Source of the DNA: Protonemura montana
Taxonomy: Eukaryota; Arthropoda; Insecta; Plecoptera; Nemouridae
Length of the DNA stretch: 64,000 nt
Direction: 5' to 3'
Assembly (NCBI GenBank): GCA_947568835.1
Contig: OX387602.1
Coordinates: 14,993,021-15,057,020, forward strand
The translations under genes and the position numbers were made by a program. The notes beneath the pieces are model-generated. The model made no database searches. It saw only the letters and a list, made by a program, of their open reading frames with translations, and was not told the origin of the DNA. Shown piece after piece: positions 25,301 to 39,060 of this stretch; position 1 is the stretch's first letter, and each line of letters begins with the position of its first letter.

Positions 25301-28300
25301 ACACTTGCACGTGTGTACACATGAGCGTGCGTAACTGACAGACAGCCGGGTGATTCTGACGGGTCGCTGCCTTGGCCGGCCCGCGAAACACCTGTTCCTG
25401 TCTACAAAGACAGTCGACGCACATGTGCGTGAACATCTCAGAGATCCGAAACTCTTGCAATATTGCAAAACTCAGCAATGAGTGACCAAATGGTAACTCT
25501 TGGAGCTCAGAGACACTTTACAGCAATAACAATGTGGCTTATATTTATGATGCGGTATTATGGCCTAATCTGCAAGGTTATTTATCAGTCAAAAGAACAA
25601 TAACTCAGTGGTATATAGACATTGATGAAACGTAATCCCTGCTTCGGGCCTAAAGGTATCTGTATCAGTAAATGCATATTTGGATAACGATAGTTTAATT
25701 CCATTGCATTTTGTGAAGCCCAAGAAGTTAAGCTGCTAAAACTTACAAATTTATCTCTAATACAATTGTTTTTTTTTTATATTTCTTGTGAAACGTTGAC
25801 ATTATCTGACGTCAATGGTATCCTAGTCGATTAATTTAATGCATTGATAAAATGTAAAATGGTTGAGGCAGTCGGGAAGGGGGTGCTATTTACGTACATG
25901 GGATGGGCACCATGACAATGTACTTGGCTGAAAACATAGTGAGATTGCTTTGACTCTCTGGGTATGGCCAACTTTATCTTATCAAAACTTATTGGTTGGT
26001 AGGTGAGTTGATTTAAGCTATTCTTAGAAGCACTGACTTAGTAGCTATTATTGTCCAAATTTGTCTTGCAGAAGTAATTGATTGGCAAAGTTTAGATTCT
26101 ATATCAGTATTGCCACCAAGCAAATAGTAAAATAGACATTAAATAAAACTCTGTGCTAAGTGCTGCCTCCACTCAAAATTTCTGCAAAATTGTCTAGATG
26201 GTTTTAGTTTTCTTGTTGTCATTTCTACCAATTATTAAAAGTTAGAGTATCTTGCAAAAAGTTACCTCCTTATAAATAGCATATAATAAAGAAGTGCTAA
26301 CTTCTAGATTTGAATTAGACATCATACTGCAATTTATTATAAACTAGGTGATGTGACAACAATGCAATGTAACCGATCATCAAATTTTGCTTGTGGGTTT
26401 GTGGAACTAACCCTTTTGCCTAGGTCTTCCTTAAAATGTCAAGGGTAGGGATCATGCAACATTTTCGTTGGAGATCATGACCATTACCCCGGTAATTTCC
26501 AGCTAAATACCTGATTTAACGAGATAACGTTTGTGATCTCTAACTAAAAAGTAACACATCCGTTACCTTTTAATATTAAAGTAACTAGGCATGAATCAAA
26601 TAGCAACACCCCAATGATTAAGTAACCTTTAACTGCATGATTTAGGTGGTCACACTTTTCCAAAAGTGTGGGAAGCTAAAGCTGTAATAATATTTACAGC
26701 AGGTGTACAAATTAATAAGCAATACTGGCACAACATCTAGTCATTAGAAAACCTTTTGAACTTTTGAATAAATAAAAACTGCTCAGAATCTAGAATAACA
26801 ATGATGCCTATCAAGAACGTGCCTATACTATTAGGCAGTGAGCGCCATAGAACTCAAGTGCATCCTCAAGTCGGAATTGGTACCTAGTTGCCGAAGTTTC
26901 TCTCGAAACTCAAAGCCCTACGTAACAACGAAAGGCAACTGATACGAATCTAATCATTTAAGTAATTTGATAGAGTACCTGAGAATCATCATCAATGAGG
27001 GTTTTTGCCCCTCAATTCTAATGTACGCATTGATACCTTGCTGATACTCACAGAGGCAAATCACAACTGGACAGCAAGAACCAGCAAGCACTATCAAAAA
27101 AACCTCTGTATATACAATAGTTATTTTTTAAAGGAGCGCCAGTAAAAAATATGGTGCATTACGGATACATTTCCCTTGAGCCCACAAGATATTCGTTATG
27201 TTCCAACATTAACCCAGTCCAGCTTTGAGTCGAACATACAGGCCTGATTAGGCATGTGTCATTGTAGAGTGAACAACTTGTAGGCTAAGTACTGCACATT
27301 AGCCGATCTTATTCAATACGCCCGGCCAAAAACTCTTCTTTGATCACTAACCTGTATATATGTTGGCTTGTCACAGCTGGCATGCACAATTAGCGAATAT
27401 TTATCTTTCCTCGGTCCATCTTCTTATTAAAACATGAAAAATACAAAACTACACTTCAAGCAACATCTTCTTCTGACATGAATGACGTCAATAAAACCGT
27501 AGGACGACTGCCTTCCCCACACTTCACATATTTTGTGATCAGCGATCACTGAGCGGAGGAACGGAGAGGAGCGGGCTCAAACGCGCTAAAGTTTAAATAA
27601 AAAGCGTTTGAACAGCGAAAACCGTTCTAAATAAATTCAAGTTGCTGTTTTCATTTATTTGAAGAACAAAGTGTTCATCAAAACTTTCACTATTTATTAC
27701 ATACAATACCAAATCCCGTACAGTTTTATTTTAGCGGTGAAACTTTTTCTTCTAATTCTCAGGTATTATTCTCAACAATAATAAATTAAGTCATAATCAG
27801 AGTATAAATAGGTTTCAATAAATTTAACATGCGTTTACACAGTACAGCGTTAAGCGGTTCCATTATTATTTAAAATTAAATGTGGCTAGTAAAATATATT
27901 AAAAAATGTCCAAAAACGTTTTAGTTCATTCAAGAAGCATGCAGAATAATTAACTTATTAATATTAAATAAATAAATAATCCTATTCTGATAAATTAACT
28001 TCACCATCAATAACCAAATAACCTACTTTTATCACAAGGCTAATAAGACTTCGATTACAAAGATAAATCAGCCTTTTTTTAAGGTAGCATGCAGTTACTG
28101 AAATGCACAACTCAGCAAAAATCAGTCTTTAGTTTTCAGTCACACTCCACCGATTTACTCTGGCAATGACTTGGAACACATGTTCAGGAACTTAAGCCGA
28201 TGTAATGTCACACAGTTACGCTAACATGCAGAATACACAAACAAATTGGAAATATTGCACATCAAATTTTGAGCAACGGTGAGCAGCACACATTGTGTGG

Positions 28301-29219
28301 CAATAAAGATTTTCACAAAGATCACAAAGGTTTTGAACACGAGATCAACTTGGTCGTCTATTTGTTATTTATCCTCGGAGGATTACCTACAGTTATATGA
28401 TTTTATCAGTTTTACCTAAATTTAAATATTATTCTTCCAAATGACAAGTAAAAGAGATTTCATGGTCTTGAAAATATACCGAGAGCCAGGTTTTAATCCC
28501 AAATCTACGATGCGGTTTCCTCCATTTGATACTCATGTCTTGTAGGCTTCAAAATCAAGTGATTGTTTGCTAATTTTGCTCCTCAAGACATTTCAAGCGC
28601 ATAAAATATCGAGTCTATTATAGAAAAAAAAACCATCTAGCTCAAACGACAAGATTGCCTGACCGAGAATGGACTTTAATATGTTGAAAAAAAATCATGG
28701 ATGCAGTTGACAATTTGCATTGGTCATGACATTACCACAACAAGACAATACCAGACTACAATTGTGCAACCTGTCACATGTTCTCGCTAATAGAATATTG
28801 GCTTCTTTGTACCTATACCTAGAGATCCTACAAAATTATTCAAAATATTTGGTACCTACCAAAAACAGTCCAAAATTAGGCACTATTCACTTCACATTTA
28901 TCAAAAACACACCTGAGCCTCAACAGATATACGTTCAATACGTTATTAATTACAAGCATAACCTGCATGCATTACTAATCATCATAAGATATATAACTTA
29001 ACTGCTACCAAAAAATACTGTAGAAATCACATGCAATAAATTCAAACAAATTTCTGCATAAGTAGTACGCTATAGGTGTGATATATCATTTAATCTAGTT
29101 ATTCCAATTCGTAATCAGTTCTACTTATTGCCCAGTCGTCATAGATCGAGTAATCGTAGCTGGTTCGAGCATGGTCCAGAAGCAATGCAAGTTTAGCGGC
29201 CAAACAGGTCACCTGTGGG
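22395..29219. other. Intergenic; distal part may be Bicaudal-C 3'UTR
   Basis: No coding exon is supported. A 20-bp duplicated unit (…aattagctcgtt / …aatcagctcgtt) lies near 24163-24202. A perfect 9-bp hairpin (cacactttt/aaaagtgtg) lies at 26651-26670. Bases from about 25.5 to 29.2 kb are strongly AT-rich. As the Bicaudal-C stop codon is at 29220-29222 on the minus strand, its 3'UTR must occupy some of this stretch. Minus-strand AATAAA candidates exist at about 27.65 and 27.69 kb, but the true end cannot be fixed. Confidence 0.45.
26651..26670. repeat. Perfect 9-bp inverted repeat
   Basis: The arms cacactttt and aaaagtgtg flank a 2-nt spacer, giving a compact palindrome in AT-rich sequence about 2.5 kb beyond the Bicaudal-C stop codon. 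Confidence 0.8.
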
Positions 29220-32200
29220 TCAATGTTGGTTGCGGTCCAGGAGGTTGGAGGTCCTACTCACCCCCAGCAAAGATGCCCGCTCTGCTCCAGGAGCTAGGCT
29301 CACCTTCAACGGCATCTTGCGTTTCTTGAACTCTGCAACATGAAATAGCCAAACTATGAAATAACCAAAATTAGTTTTAGATAAAGTTCAATTCTTGATT
29401 ATGGGATGACACCTTTGCTAACTTGATGGCCAATTTTAAAAACACCATTTAAAATCATAGCAATTTGCTTTATAACACAGATATTTTCAATATTTCCAAC
29501 CAAAAATTCTCGACATTTTACACAGAGAACTAGAAAAATTTGTTTTAAGCACTGAATTTACTTCGAAAAGAAAGGCACATGGAATCGCTGCCAAGATGTC
29601 AACGGGACAACTTATTTTGACCTTCATTATTCGATTTAAAAGTAAAACCCCCATCTTTTCTTGGTTTAAATGTTAAATGATGATTCGGGAAGAGAGAAAA
29701 TAGTGACAAGTGAGCTTTTTTTTCAATGGAAACTACCCCCTTAATCATAACCAAATTCAAATAAAATAAAAATTCATAACATTCAAAATAAAATTCAAAT
29801 TTTTGTATGATATCTGAACGTAACCTTTTGGATGTGGATGAGAAACCTTAGTAAATTGAATAAATTACCAGAGATTGCGAGTAGCATCTTGCGACGAGCC
29901 CCAAGGGCATGGACTCCAATTTCCCGAAGGTCGTTTTCCGTCAGGGAAGAGAACATTTCCATGTCAATCTCGTGCGCCTTAAATTTCCCTGAAACCAAGT
30001 AAGGGTTCTAAGCGTGTAGCCGTTATGATACTAGAGATTAGGAAAATAGGTGAATGCTTTGTTAGTCCACTTTCTTCGTAATAATTAACTTGTATGCAAA
30101 TTTTGGAAGCAAATTGTTTGAAAACAAGCAAAATCTTAAATTGCAATAAAAATCTTGATTGGACGTACAGAAACTTTACTAAACAGATAGAAATGAGGAG
30201 GGCAAACTTATTTAATGTAAAAAATAACATTTATATATGCATGGAGAGCCTAATTGGTAATCTAGACTAGCATTGCTCGTAGTTTGACAGGATACCAGAA
30301 GTTACAAAATACAGTTTTACAAGCCCAAAAAGCGCCAGCAATGTTCACTACTAGCAAACTTGCTCACCTATGTACTTATCTAGACCCAGCGAAGAGAGCA
30401 GAGTGGTCAAGTCAGTAGCCTTGGAGTTAGCAATGCAGTTGACAGAAACAGCCGAGGTTGCGTCCAGCAAATTGCTGTTCATCATCGAGAACTCTCTGTC
30501 CTCGCTCTCCTTTAACGTGAAAAGCGGCACCGACGACGGCGACGACCAACATGTGCTCGACTGCCGAGACATACCGATAGGATTATGTCATTCAATTAGA
30601 TTTGATGTTTCTTCCTTGTATTTGTTATTGACACATGTTACAATTAAATTAATGGCATTAACACGTTTTTGTTATAATGTATGTTATGGCCATCGCTTAA
30701 ATATGAAGATATCTTTTCTGTAATCTTGTAGATTGGTCGAAATTGATCGGTACAAACCACTTGAAACCCAACACAGGTCACCAGGTCACAACATTTGTGC
30801 AGGGTACTAAATTTTGAAGTTAAATAGGCTGCAGCATAAATTGCTCATTTTGGCTTTTGTTTGTGGTTGGCTGAACTTTTTTAATCGGAGATATAAAAAC
30901 CCCCGTAGCATAACTGATTATAACATGCTGCAAAATCCTACAGTAATTCTTTATAAACTTACGCTAATCAACGTAACTGCAGATTCCTTCCGAGCACCCA
31001 CCTGAGAAAGCAACGAAGTTCGCTCGGCCTTAAACTTGGAATCCGGAGCAGGGCTCGACTGACTGAAGCCGAATCCGGCCCAAAGCAGGTTGGGCTCACG
31101 TGAAGTGCCGGGAGTCACCTTTTCCTGCATGGCACGGGCAGCCTGCAGGCGCCGCGAATCGTAGTCTACGTGTTGGCGCAGGTAGCTCTCCGGAGACGCC
31201 AGCATCTGCTCTAGCTTCTGGTTGCCGTCGGAGTCTGGCATGTACTCGCTGCTGAAGTCTGCAACAAGAACAAAGATGAGTTGCCGTAACAATGCTGAAT
31301 GACCAGCTGCCAAATTGTGTACAGCTCATACGAGTACCGATCAAATCATTCATTACAGCTGCACAACACTACACTACAACTAACTCAATGCTGTTTTTTC
31401 TTCAGAATCAGCTCAGAAGGGGATAACATAACTGCCCGACAGATAATCTGATATACTGCCCGACAAACAACATAACAATATTATGCACAGTTAACTGCCC
31501 GATACTTTATGGATATACACGAAATGGAAACTAAATGAGGATCTGCGAAACTTTCATCAAAATGACCGACACTATCAACTGCCTGACACATCATTTGGCA
31601 AGCATGTAAAGACCTATATGTCGCTATTTTTTGGCGGTTTATAGTAAGTTTGTCCTTTTGTCCTGTTAGTAAGACCTGTAGAGGACATGAAATATCAGGC
31701 ACTTGAAAGATACGTATTGTATTACTTAATTTCAAATTCAAGTATATCACTAGATGTGTTGGGCAGTTGAAAGTGGATAATTATGTTAAAGAGTTTGTTG
31801 GGCAGTATAAAAATATGTAATAATAATAATAATATATAAATATGACTTGATATCTTGTGCAGTTGATCAGTCTCCTCAGAGGCTGTAACAGAATTGGCGG
31901 GCAATAAAGCAGATAGTAGCCACCTTGGTCTAGAACACTTGACTTCACATGCTAATGCTGTGAATTACTATGGCACATGATGTAATGACAAAACAATGTT
32001 GGTGTTTTGATTATCAGCGCTTTTATTAACCCCTGTGGGAGAGTGGCAGGGGGTCACTCACCTTGAGCAGGATCGGAGTAGGGCCCATTGGGCGACCAGT
32101 TGCGTGGGCTGCTATTCTGGCTGGACTGCACACTTGGGCTATTGCTGCTCATAGCGGAGTAAGCTGAAACACAACAGTCGTCACGTCACAGAGCTCTGGC

Positions 32201-35200
32201 CAACAATTGCTACAGAATCCAGCCCATTGGCTACAGAAAGTTTTGTATGGTTCAGTTATTAATTTTGAGTGCAATTTTTTCTGTGCAAAAACTTAAATGT
32301 TCCTTCTTTGAACATACTCTCCGTACACAATTTAATTCTGATGTTCAATTGGAGTACAGTTTGAGATGTTGATGGCTCCTTCTTGCACTAATTGCACCCT
32401 TTGATGAGCACAGATGAAAAACTAGAATGTTGTAAGTAAATTGTTCCTCCCTCACCACTGCAGTCCCTGTAGTCCCGGAATCCGATGGAATCGGCCATCA
32501 GCGACCCGTTCGCGAACATATTAGGCGAAGTTCGGCTCCCGAATCCACTGCTCATTGAACTATTGCAGCTTGGTGGCATGGAAACATAGCCGGGCGGATA
32601 CTGATGTGCCACAAGTTGCGGTGGAAACAGGTGCTTGTACTGCGGCGGCGGTACGCATCCCTGCCACACAGGCATCGAAGACATGGAGGACACGGCCATC
32701 GGCGACAAGTTGAACCCGTAGTTGGCATGGACCATCAGGAACTGGTTGAAGCTCGCCTCTGTTTGCGGAGTCATCGGCGGAATGTGGTAGGAGTCGGGCA
32801 CGATCGCCTTGACGGGCTCGCCGGGTAGAGAGAGCAGACGGTGACGAGCTTCATAAATTTTGCTGGCGTGTTTCTCCACACCGCGGATCACGACAGAGAG
32901 AGTGCTTTGTTTCGGTTTGTTGCGAACGTTGATGGCGACGCATAGGCTTCGCATCAAGTAGAGGATCGTTTCGTTGTCGATGGAGATGTCTTCAGGTAGA
33001 TCGAACATCACCACCAAGGGCAGGGCTCCCTGCAGAGATTGAGTCAATGCATATTTCTACCTGTGACCAAGTCCAGATATTTGATTCTTAATATATGTGC
33101 ACAATTATATGTGTGCCTTGCTATGGTCAATCAATGAGTTATAAGTTTGGCTTGACTAGCTATAGTTTAATCAAAGAATACTATAATCTCAAAATAAAAA
33201 GAAAAACACATGTTTGGTTCACTTTTATTAATTTCCGCTTACCAGGAGCATTTGTCGAGCCTTGTAGACGTCATCGATTGCTCCCATGATGTTGATATTA
33301 CTTTTCTTAATAGCAGGAATGTTGGGATCATCTGCGTCAGGGATCATGATTTGGCATCGAGTCATTTGAATAATCATCTTCAAGTTTTGACGGTGCTCAC
33401 CAAGAGTGATCAAGTGATGTTGCGGAGAGATTTCAATCGTGGTTTGAACCAATACTTGGCTCTGTAAATGTAAATTTTCATGTATGAGCAAGTTATTTTC
33501 AACTTTTAATGCTTTAAAGTAGGTAGTAAAGTGTTACAGAACTTGGTGTTGTATTGATATACAATTTGCAATGGTAATTTAGATTAATTGCTTCCTAATT
33601 GCATTTGCAAATTAACCCTGAAATATTGCAAGTACAATATTTATTCAATCTATAGCAAAGAAATGTGACTCTAGCATTTGTACAATTTTTCCACAAAAAT
33701 CATTCATTTAAAAGCCAGCCATCTCAACATAAAGAGTGTGTTCTCACCGCTTGGCTCTCGCACACGACGTTTATGGTTATCAGCGTGGCCTCCTTGACCT
33801 TCTCAAGCTCCAGCTCGGAACCCTTCACCACGACCAGCGTGGCGTGCAACTTTGGCCGCGTGCGGAAGCTGATCTGCACATCGTACTGCTCCTGAATCTT
33901 CTGCAGCTCTGGAGAACTACTGTCTGGAGTGGGGTGCACAGACGCTACCATCGGCAGCTCGAAGCTGAAGATCAGCGGGGTCAGGTTCTGCAGACACGGA
34001 GAGATGGTGGTGTGTGGTGAACAAAATGGAAAATGTGTATTTTGAGAAGAAAAATGTTAATTGGGGATTGTTGGTCTGACATATTGCTATTGATTATGCA
34101 CTGGTACATACTCTAAATAACTAATTATAAAAATTGACACGCCATTTACGCAAAAAATAAAAATAGACAAACATAAATTTAAAAAAAAATAGCCATAAAA
34201 AATAGACTATTTGTCTATAAAATGTTACTGAAAAAAATACTTTTAAGACCTAAAGACACAGACATTTCACAGAAGAAAGATTATAAACCCACTCAAAATG
34301 GTCACATGAACACTACAAGTTGGCAGGATAGCCAGGCAGAGATGGGTACATACCCTAACGCACTCCCTTGCAGCCTCCACACCTTCCATCTCGCCAGCAA
34401 TCGACACCTGGTTACTTTTCTCAGTTGCATTGTTGCGGTTCGAGTCCGGGAAGTGGATGTGGCAGCTTGTGTTCTTCATCACTCGTTGGATCGTGTCTCC
34501 CTTGCGGCCGATTATATGAGAGTGGTCAGTGTAGCTCACGTCCAGCTTCATAGTCACTCGGTTACTCTGGAAAAATATGGGACTCAACTAGATTGTAGAC
34601 ACCTGAAATCAGCCATGTCTCACTAAATGTATTAAAATCAACTAATTAGGAATGTTGGGATTTATGGCTAAATGATTTTTTTTTTTTTTAGATTTATGAC
34701 ACAACATAACTGTTTTAAAGAGCCCTCCTCAAAATTGGGCCATGTGTGACTTATTTTCAGCAACAAAAAATATTTGGGAATTGTCGTTTGTAACTATAAA
34801 AGGAAGTTGATACACGATCTCGAAGCATTTAAAATCTCTGTTTCATTGACTTCAATCACATAGCACAAATTCCATTCTCCATTTGAACTGTTACTTGAGT
34901 TTGTATTCAATTTCTAGTCACAATCCATAATTATGGGCTGCAATACTTAAACTGGCACCAAGATCCTTGCACTTCATTTATTTGATATTGAATGACCCTC
35001 GATTAAAAATGAATCTGTTATCTAAATTAAAGATAAAGTACCAAAATGAAACTACGCGCAGAATTACTCTGGAAAATGAGTGATCTTAGATGAAAATTCC
35101 CCCAAATGTTCACTCACGGGTATGAGCGGTGTGCATGGGCTTTGGAGGAAGGACAAAGCGACTCACCCGCGCGTCTAAGATTGCTATCACCATCTCTTTG

Positions 35201-35997
35201 GCAGTCCTCACAGCAGAGCGGACTCCGGCGATGATGATGTGGGGATCTGAAATAGAAGAACAGACCTCGTCACCATTTTTATGCAATAATAAGACCTGAG
35301 AAAAAGCAGGGGCATTTCAAAATATGCTAACTCACCCTTTTTGGATTTCGCACCGATCTTCAAACGGGATGGCCAGATGACTGTCGTATCGCTCTCGTCT
35401 TGAACCTGACAATAAAAAAAAAGATAACTAGTTAATTTGAACGGGGCAACTTGAGAATTGAGTTAATAAATCAAAATTGAATTTACCGATCTGAAAAAGT
35501 CGTCAGCTGATTCGTAGCCCTCAACTCCGCCTGCAAAAAATTTAGAATCAGGAATGCCTTCAATGGAATCAAGCACAGCTACGAATGACGGTTGTAAAAT
35601 TTAGTGCAGGAGGTGATGACACTAATGCGCGACCTTTGCGGGTGACCGGTATAATGGCATTCAAGGGTGACTCCACCCTTATCAGTCACGTAATTGTGCA
35701 AAGGTCTATTTGACCTTGCTGCTCATCTACTACCAAATTTAGAGGAACACAAAATCTTAAGTCGATATATGAAAATCCAGGGAACATTGGCATAATCTTA
35801 CCTGACAGGAGAATCTCCAATTTTCGGCGATCAACTCGGAACCGATCTTCAAAATATGCTTCACCTAGTTTCGCGTTAAGCTCGCGGAGAATCTCTCGGC
35901 TGTCGCTATAACAGCTTCCTCCTGTTACGCTCGTCCCTGTGGTCCCATCAGATACTTCAGACATCGTGTCAAATGCCTCCATTGTCCCAGTTCGCAT
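29220..35997 (-). CDS. BicC: Bicaudal-C family RNA-binding protein (KH and SAM domains), 13 coding exons
   Basis: Coding exons in transcription order: 35997-35802, 35530-35487, 35405-35336, 35246-35167, 34566-34354, 33987-33748, 33461-33243, 33029-32456, 32163-32062, 31258-31002, 30560-30368, 29988-29869, 29332-29220. They join to 2421 nt, encoding 806 residues, close to known Bicaudal-C lengths (about 900-970). The N-terminus has the family signature FRVDRRKLE. The KH region covers about residues 55-350, with GRKG at 150-153 (IIGRKGDTIQRVM) and a diverged GEHR at 302-305. A Ser/Pro-rich linker follows, then a C-terminal SAM domain at about 712-769. Family role: represses and localises target mRNAs and recruits deadenylase; SAM polymerises the protein into cytoplasmic granules. 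The ATG is supported by an in-frame upstream stop in the presumed leader. It is head-to-head with METTL14. All introns used are GT-AG. Confidence 0.95.
31431..31806. repeat. Cluster of ACTGCCCGAC ten-mers in both orientations inside a Bicaudal-C intron
   Basis: Within the intron 31259-32061, actgcccgac occurs at 31431-31440 and 31455-31464. Variants occur at 31494-31503 (last base changed) and 31578-31587 (one change). The inverse, gttgggcagt, occurs at 31758-31767 and 31797-31806. The copy at 31452-31469 (tatactgcccgacaaac) and the inverse copy around 31793-31809 agree over about 17 bp, so outer parts form an imperfect inverted repeat. It resembles an old foldback or MITE with subterminal repeats. 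A binding-site array is the alternative. Confidence 0.55.
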
Positions 35998-36802
35998 AAC
36001 AAATCTGTGTCTCTGTGCGTCTGTATCTCCTTAACTTCGAATGGATATATTTCAAACGTTTAACGAAATTAAGCTCAGCTTGATGTTCTAAAAACGCCAA
36101 TGTCTTCTTTTGTAATGCCAGCCTAGCATTTGAGTTGGCCCTGTCTGGATCTGCAGCAAAACCACGCTTGTCTCCTCGAGAAGTGAAGACCAACTGATTT
36201 CTGAGTGATGTCAATGAAAGAGCACTGCCTACTATCAGCTGGCCATAATTGTGCATGTTACGAAAAAACAGGTTGTGTTCAAGCAACGATTTAAAACCCT
36301 TCGTTGGGTTCCCCACGTTTTATTGTTAGGCAAGGGAACACGTTTTTCAGCAAGGTCAGGGAACGATGCACTGTGTATCGTTATCTGATATTTGACATTT
36401 CCCTTAATTATTTCTATAATTATCAATAGCGAATCTTATCGCGTTTCTCCCGTACCTAGCCTATGACTATGTGGCCACAAACGTTTCAGCCTCAGTAAGT
36501 ATTTATTAGTTTAATTTTCCACTCAGTGAAAGCTTTAGTTTGATACAGAGATTCTGGTAATTGATTTTTCATATTGAGGAAGTAAATTTTATATTGAACC
36601 TTGTGCTGTAAAACTTGCTACTTTCATAAACCAATGAATTCTATCTGCATTTGTACTTAGCTCTGTTCAAAACATTTCGCGCAAATTATCACGTGGTTCT
36701 CGTCAACCCAATCAAATGTATTTCCCAATGGTTGGGTAGGTAAGGACGAGAGAGGGTTATGGCCGGCATTTTTTATCGAAATTTACATCGCCGTAATGAA
36801 AT
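35998..36802. promoter_or_regulatory. Divergent promoter region shared by BicC (-) and METTL14 (+)
   Basis: The two start codons face away from each other across 805 bp. This interval must hold both leaders and both core promoters unless further 5' exons exist. No TATA box at a credible distance was identified. On the METTL14 side, two ATGs precede the main start (36759 and 36796), both out of frame with it. Confidence 0.6.
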
Positions 36803-38713
36803 ATGTGTGAAACACTGAAAGAACTAAAGGAGCGTTCACAAAAACGAAAGAAACTCTTGGCACAAGCTGTAAGCTCTGAAATAAACATAGTATCATTATA
36901 TATACGATAAATATCCACATAGGAGAAGCTAAATTATGGAAAACTAACCTTTTGTCATGTTAACAAAACCTCTAATTTCTTCCTGGACAAATTTCCTGCA
37001 TTAAATTGCAACAAAAATAATTATAATGTGCTTAATTGTTCTATAATCTTTCAGCTTGGGGTGTCAAATGCAGATGAATTACGACAAGCACTTGGAACTT
37101 CAGTCGAATCAACTGCCTGTAAACGCCCCAATCGTGAATCTAGACCCCGTGATGAAAAATTGCAAAATAGCTCAGCATCAGAAAGCTCGAGCAATAATGA
37201 ACTTGTGTACAAGGATTCTTCTACCTTTTTGAAGGTCGGTGGACACTTGGTGTAGGGTCCATTTGTTGGATTCAAAACTTGACACCTCAACAATGTATCT
37301 AGATGTTCATGTTTTTCCAAATCTTGATGACCTATCAAACATATCAGCATGCAAAATGTATGCATATGAATCACTAACGACTGATTCGAATGGCACTCTG
37401 CTAGCCTGTGCCACTCGAATCCAATCAGTGATATCATGTATATTAGAGTTTAGTTGATGAAATAATTTAATGAAAGGCTAAGGCTTTAAGGCTAACTATC
37501 TACTCTATCTAGGTACAATCATAGATCAAGGATAATAAAGATAGGTATCCTTATTCTATGGTACGATGACAGTTCTTGATTCTACCTAACAATGAGAATG
37601 TTTACTAATATTAAAATGATTTTTTTCAGGGTACTCAGTCATCTAATCCCCACAATGATTACTGCCAGCATTTTGTGGACACAGGCCAAAGACCACAAAA
37701 TTTTATCCGAGATGTAGGCCTGGCAGATCGGTTTGAAGAGTATCCCAAGCTCAGAGAGTTGATTAAATTAAAAGATGATTTGATTGCTGAGACCGCTGCT
37801 CCACCAATGTATCTGAAGACAGACCTCGAAACATTTGACACAAAAGAATTAAACAGCAAGTTTGATGTGATTTTGGTCGAACCACCATTGGAAGAATACC
37901 AACGCACTATGGGTGTCACAAACATGCAGTTCTGGGACTGGGACAAGGTATTGCGTGAAAAGTGATTGTGAAATAAAGCTCACTACCTAGATGCTTCAAG
38001 CCAAACGGAGGAAAAAGTTACTAATCTTGTGCATATATGCATTCATACCAACTTTTGTGACCTGTTAACAGATTATGCAGCTGGACATTGGTGAGGTCGC
38101 TGCTGCACGTAGCTTTGTGTTCCTGTGGTGTGGGTCATCAGAAGGTCTAGACATGGGTCGCTTCTGTCTAAGAAAGTGGGGCTTCCGACGATGCGAAGAC
38201 ATCTGCTGGATTCGCACCAATATCGACAATCCAAGCCACTCGAAAAACCTAGAGTCCAAAGCAGTGTTTCAACGGACTAAAGAACACTGCCTGATGGGCA
38301 TAAAGGGAACCGTGCGCAGATCAACCGACGGAGATTTCATCCACGCCAACGTAGACATCGATCTCATCATCTCCGAAGAGACTGAATACGGAAGTTTGGA
38401 GAAGCCAGTTGAGATTTTTCACATTATTGAGCACTTTTGTTTAGGGCGTCGAAGACTGCATGTGTTTGGAAGAGACAGTACGATTCGCCCAGGGTGGCTC
38501 ACAGTGGGCCCGGAGTTGACAAACAGTAACTTTAACGCGGACTTGTATGCTAGTTACTTCAGCAACGGCCAGGCGACCACGGGTTGCACGGAACGTATCG
38601 AAGCGCTTCGCCCGAAGTCACCGCCACCCAAGGGCAAGGGGGCACCAGGGGGCAGAGGTAGAGGTGGCTCTTCGAGAGGTGGCTTCTCTCGAGGTAGGGG
38701 AAGAGGGCGGTAG
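36803..38713 (+). CDS. METTL14: METTL14, non-catalytic subunit of the m6A mRNA methyltransferase, 4 coding exons
   Basis: Exons 36803-36868, 37055-37234, 37630-37947 and 38072-38713 join to 1206 nt, encoding 401 residues (human about 456). The N-terminal helix ([18 protein letters not shown]) and the block [12 protein letters not shown] are family signatures. The MTA-70 fold contains EPPL at 166-169, where catalytic METTL3 has DPPW, so this is the pseudo-enzyme partner. [18 protein letters not shown] and [15 protein letters not shown] are intact. The last 24 residues form an RGG/GRG-rich tail, known in METTL14 to bind RNA. Role: nuclear heterodimer with METTL3 that supplies an RNA-binding platform. 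The exon 2 donor (AAG|GTCGGT) is weak. A polyadenylation signal follows at 38953. Confidence 0.96.
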
Positions 38714-38952
38714 GCAATGTATGATCACTTCAAGGTTTATTGAATGACTTGTAACAAAATGACACTTCTTATTTTTTTAAATACCCACATCAGCTAGGGA
38801 ATTTTGTCTTCTCTACTGCAATGCGGTAGTTGTGTTCAACGTTGAATGTAATTTTAATCGTAAAGAGCTAGATATCTAAGTATACTGTGGCAACAATAGT
38901 TCACTAAAATTATTATGCCACAAATCAGGATGTAAACTTTCAAATTGATGGA

Positions 38953-38958
38953 AATAAA
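38953..38958 (+). promoter_or_regulatory. Polyadenylation signal AATAAA for METTL14
   Basis: A canonical AATAAA lies 240 nt after the METTL14 stop codon, on the sense strand and before the MITE. Confidence 0.7.
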
Positions 38959-39060
38959 ATATGAATTCTATGAATAACTGGTTTTGCTTAATAATGTTGT
39001 ACAGAAAAGTCCCCCCAATAGGCTGATGGTACGCTCGAATGGCAAACGCTGAAGATTTTT

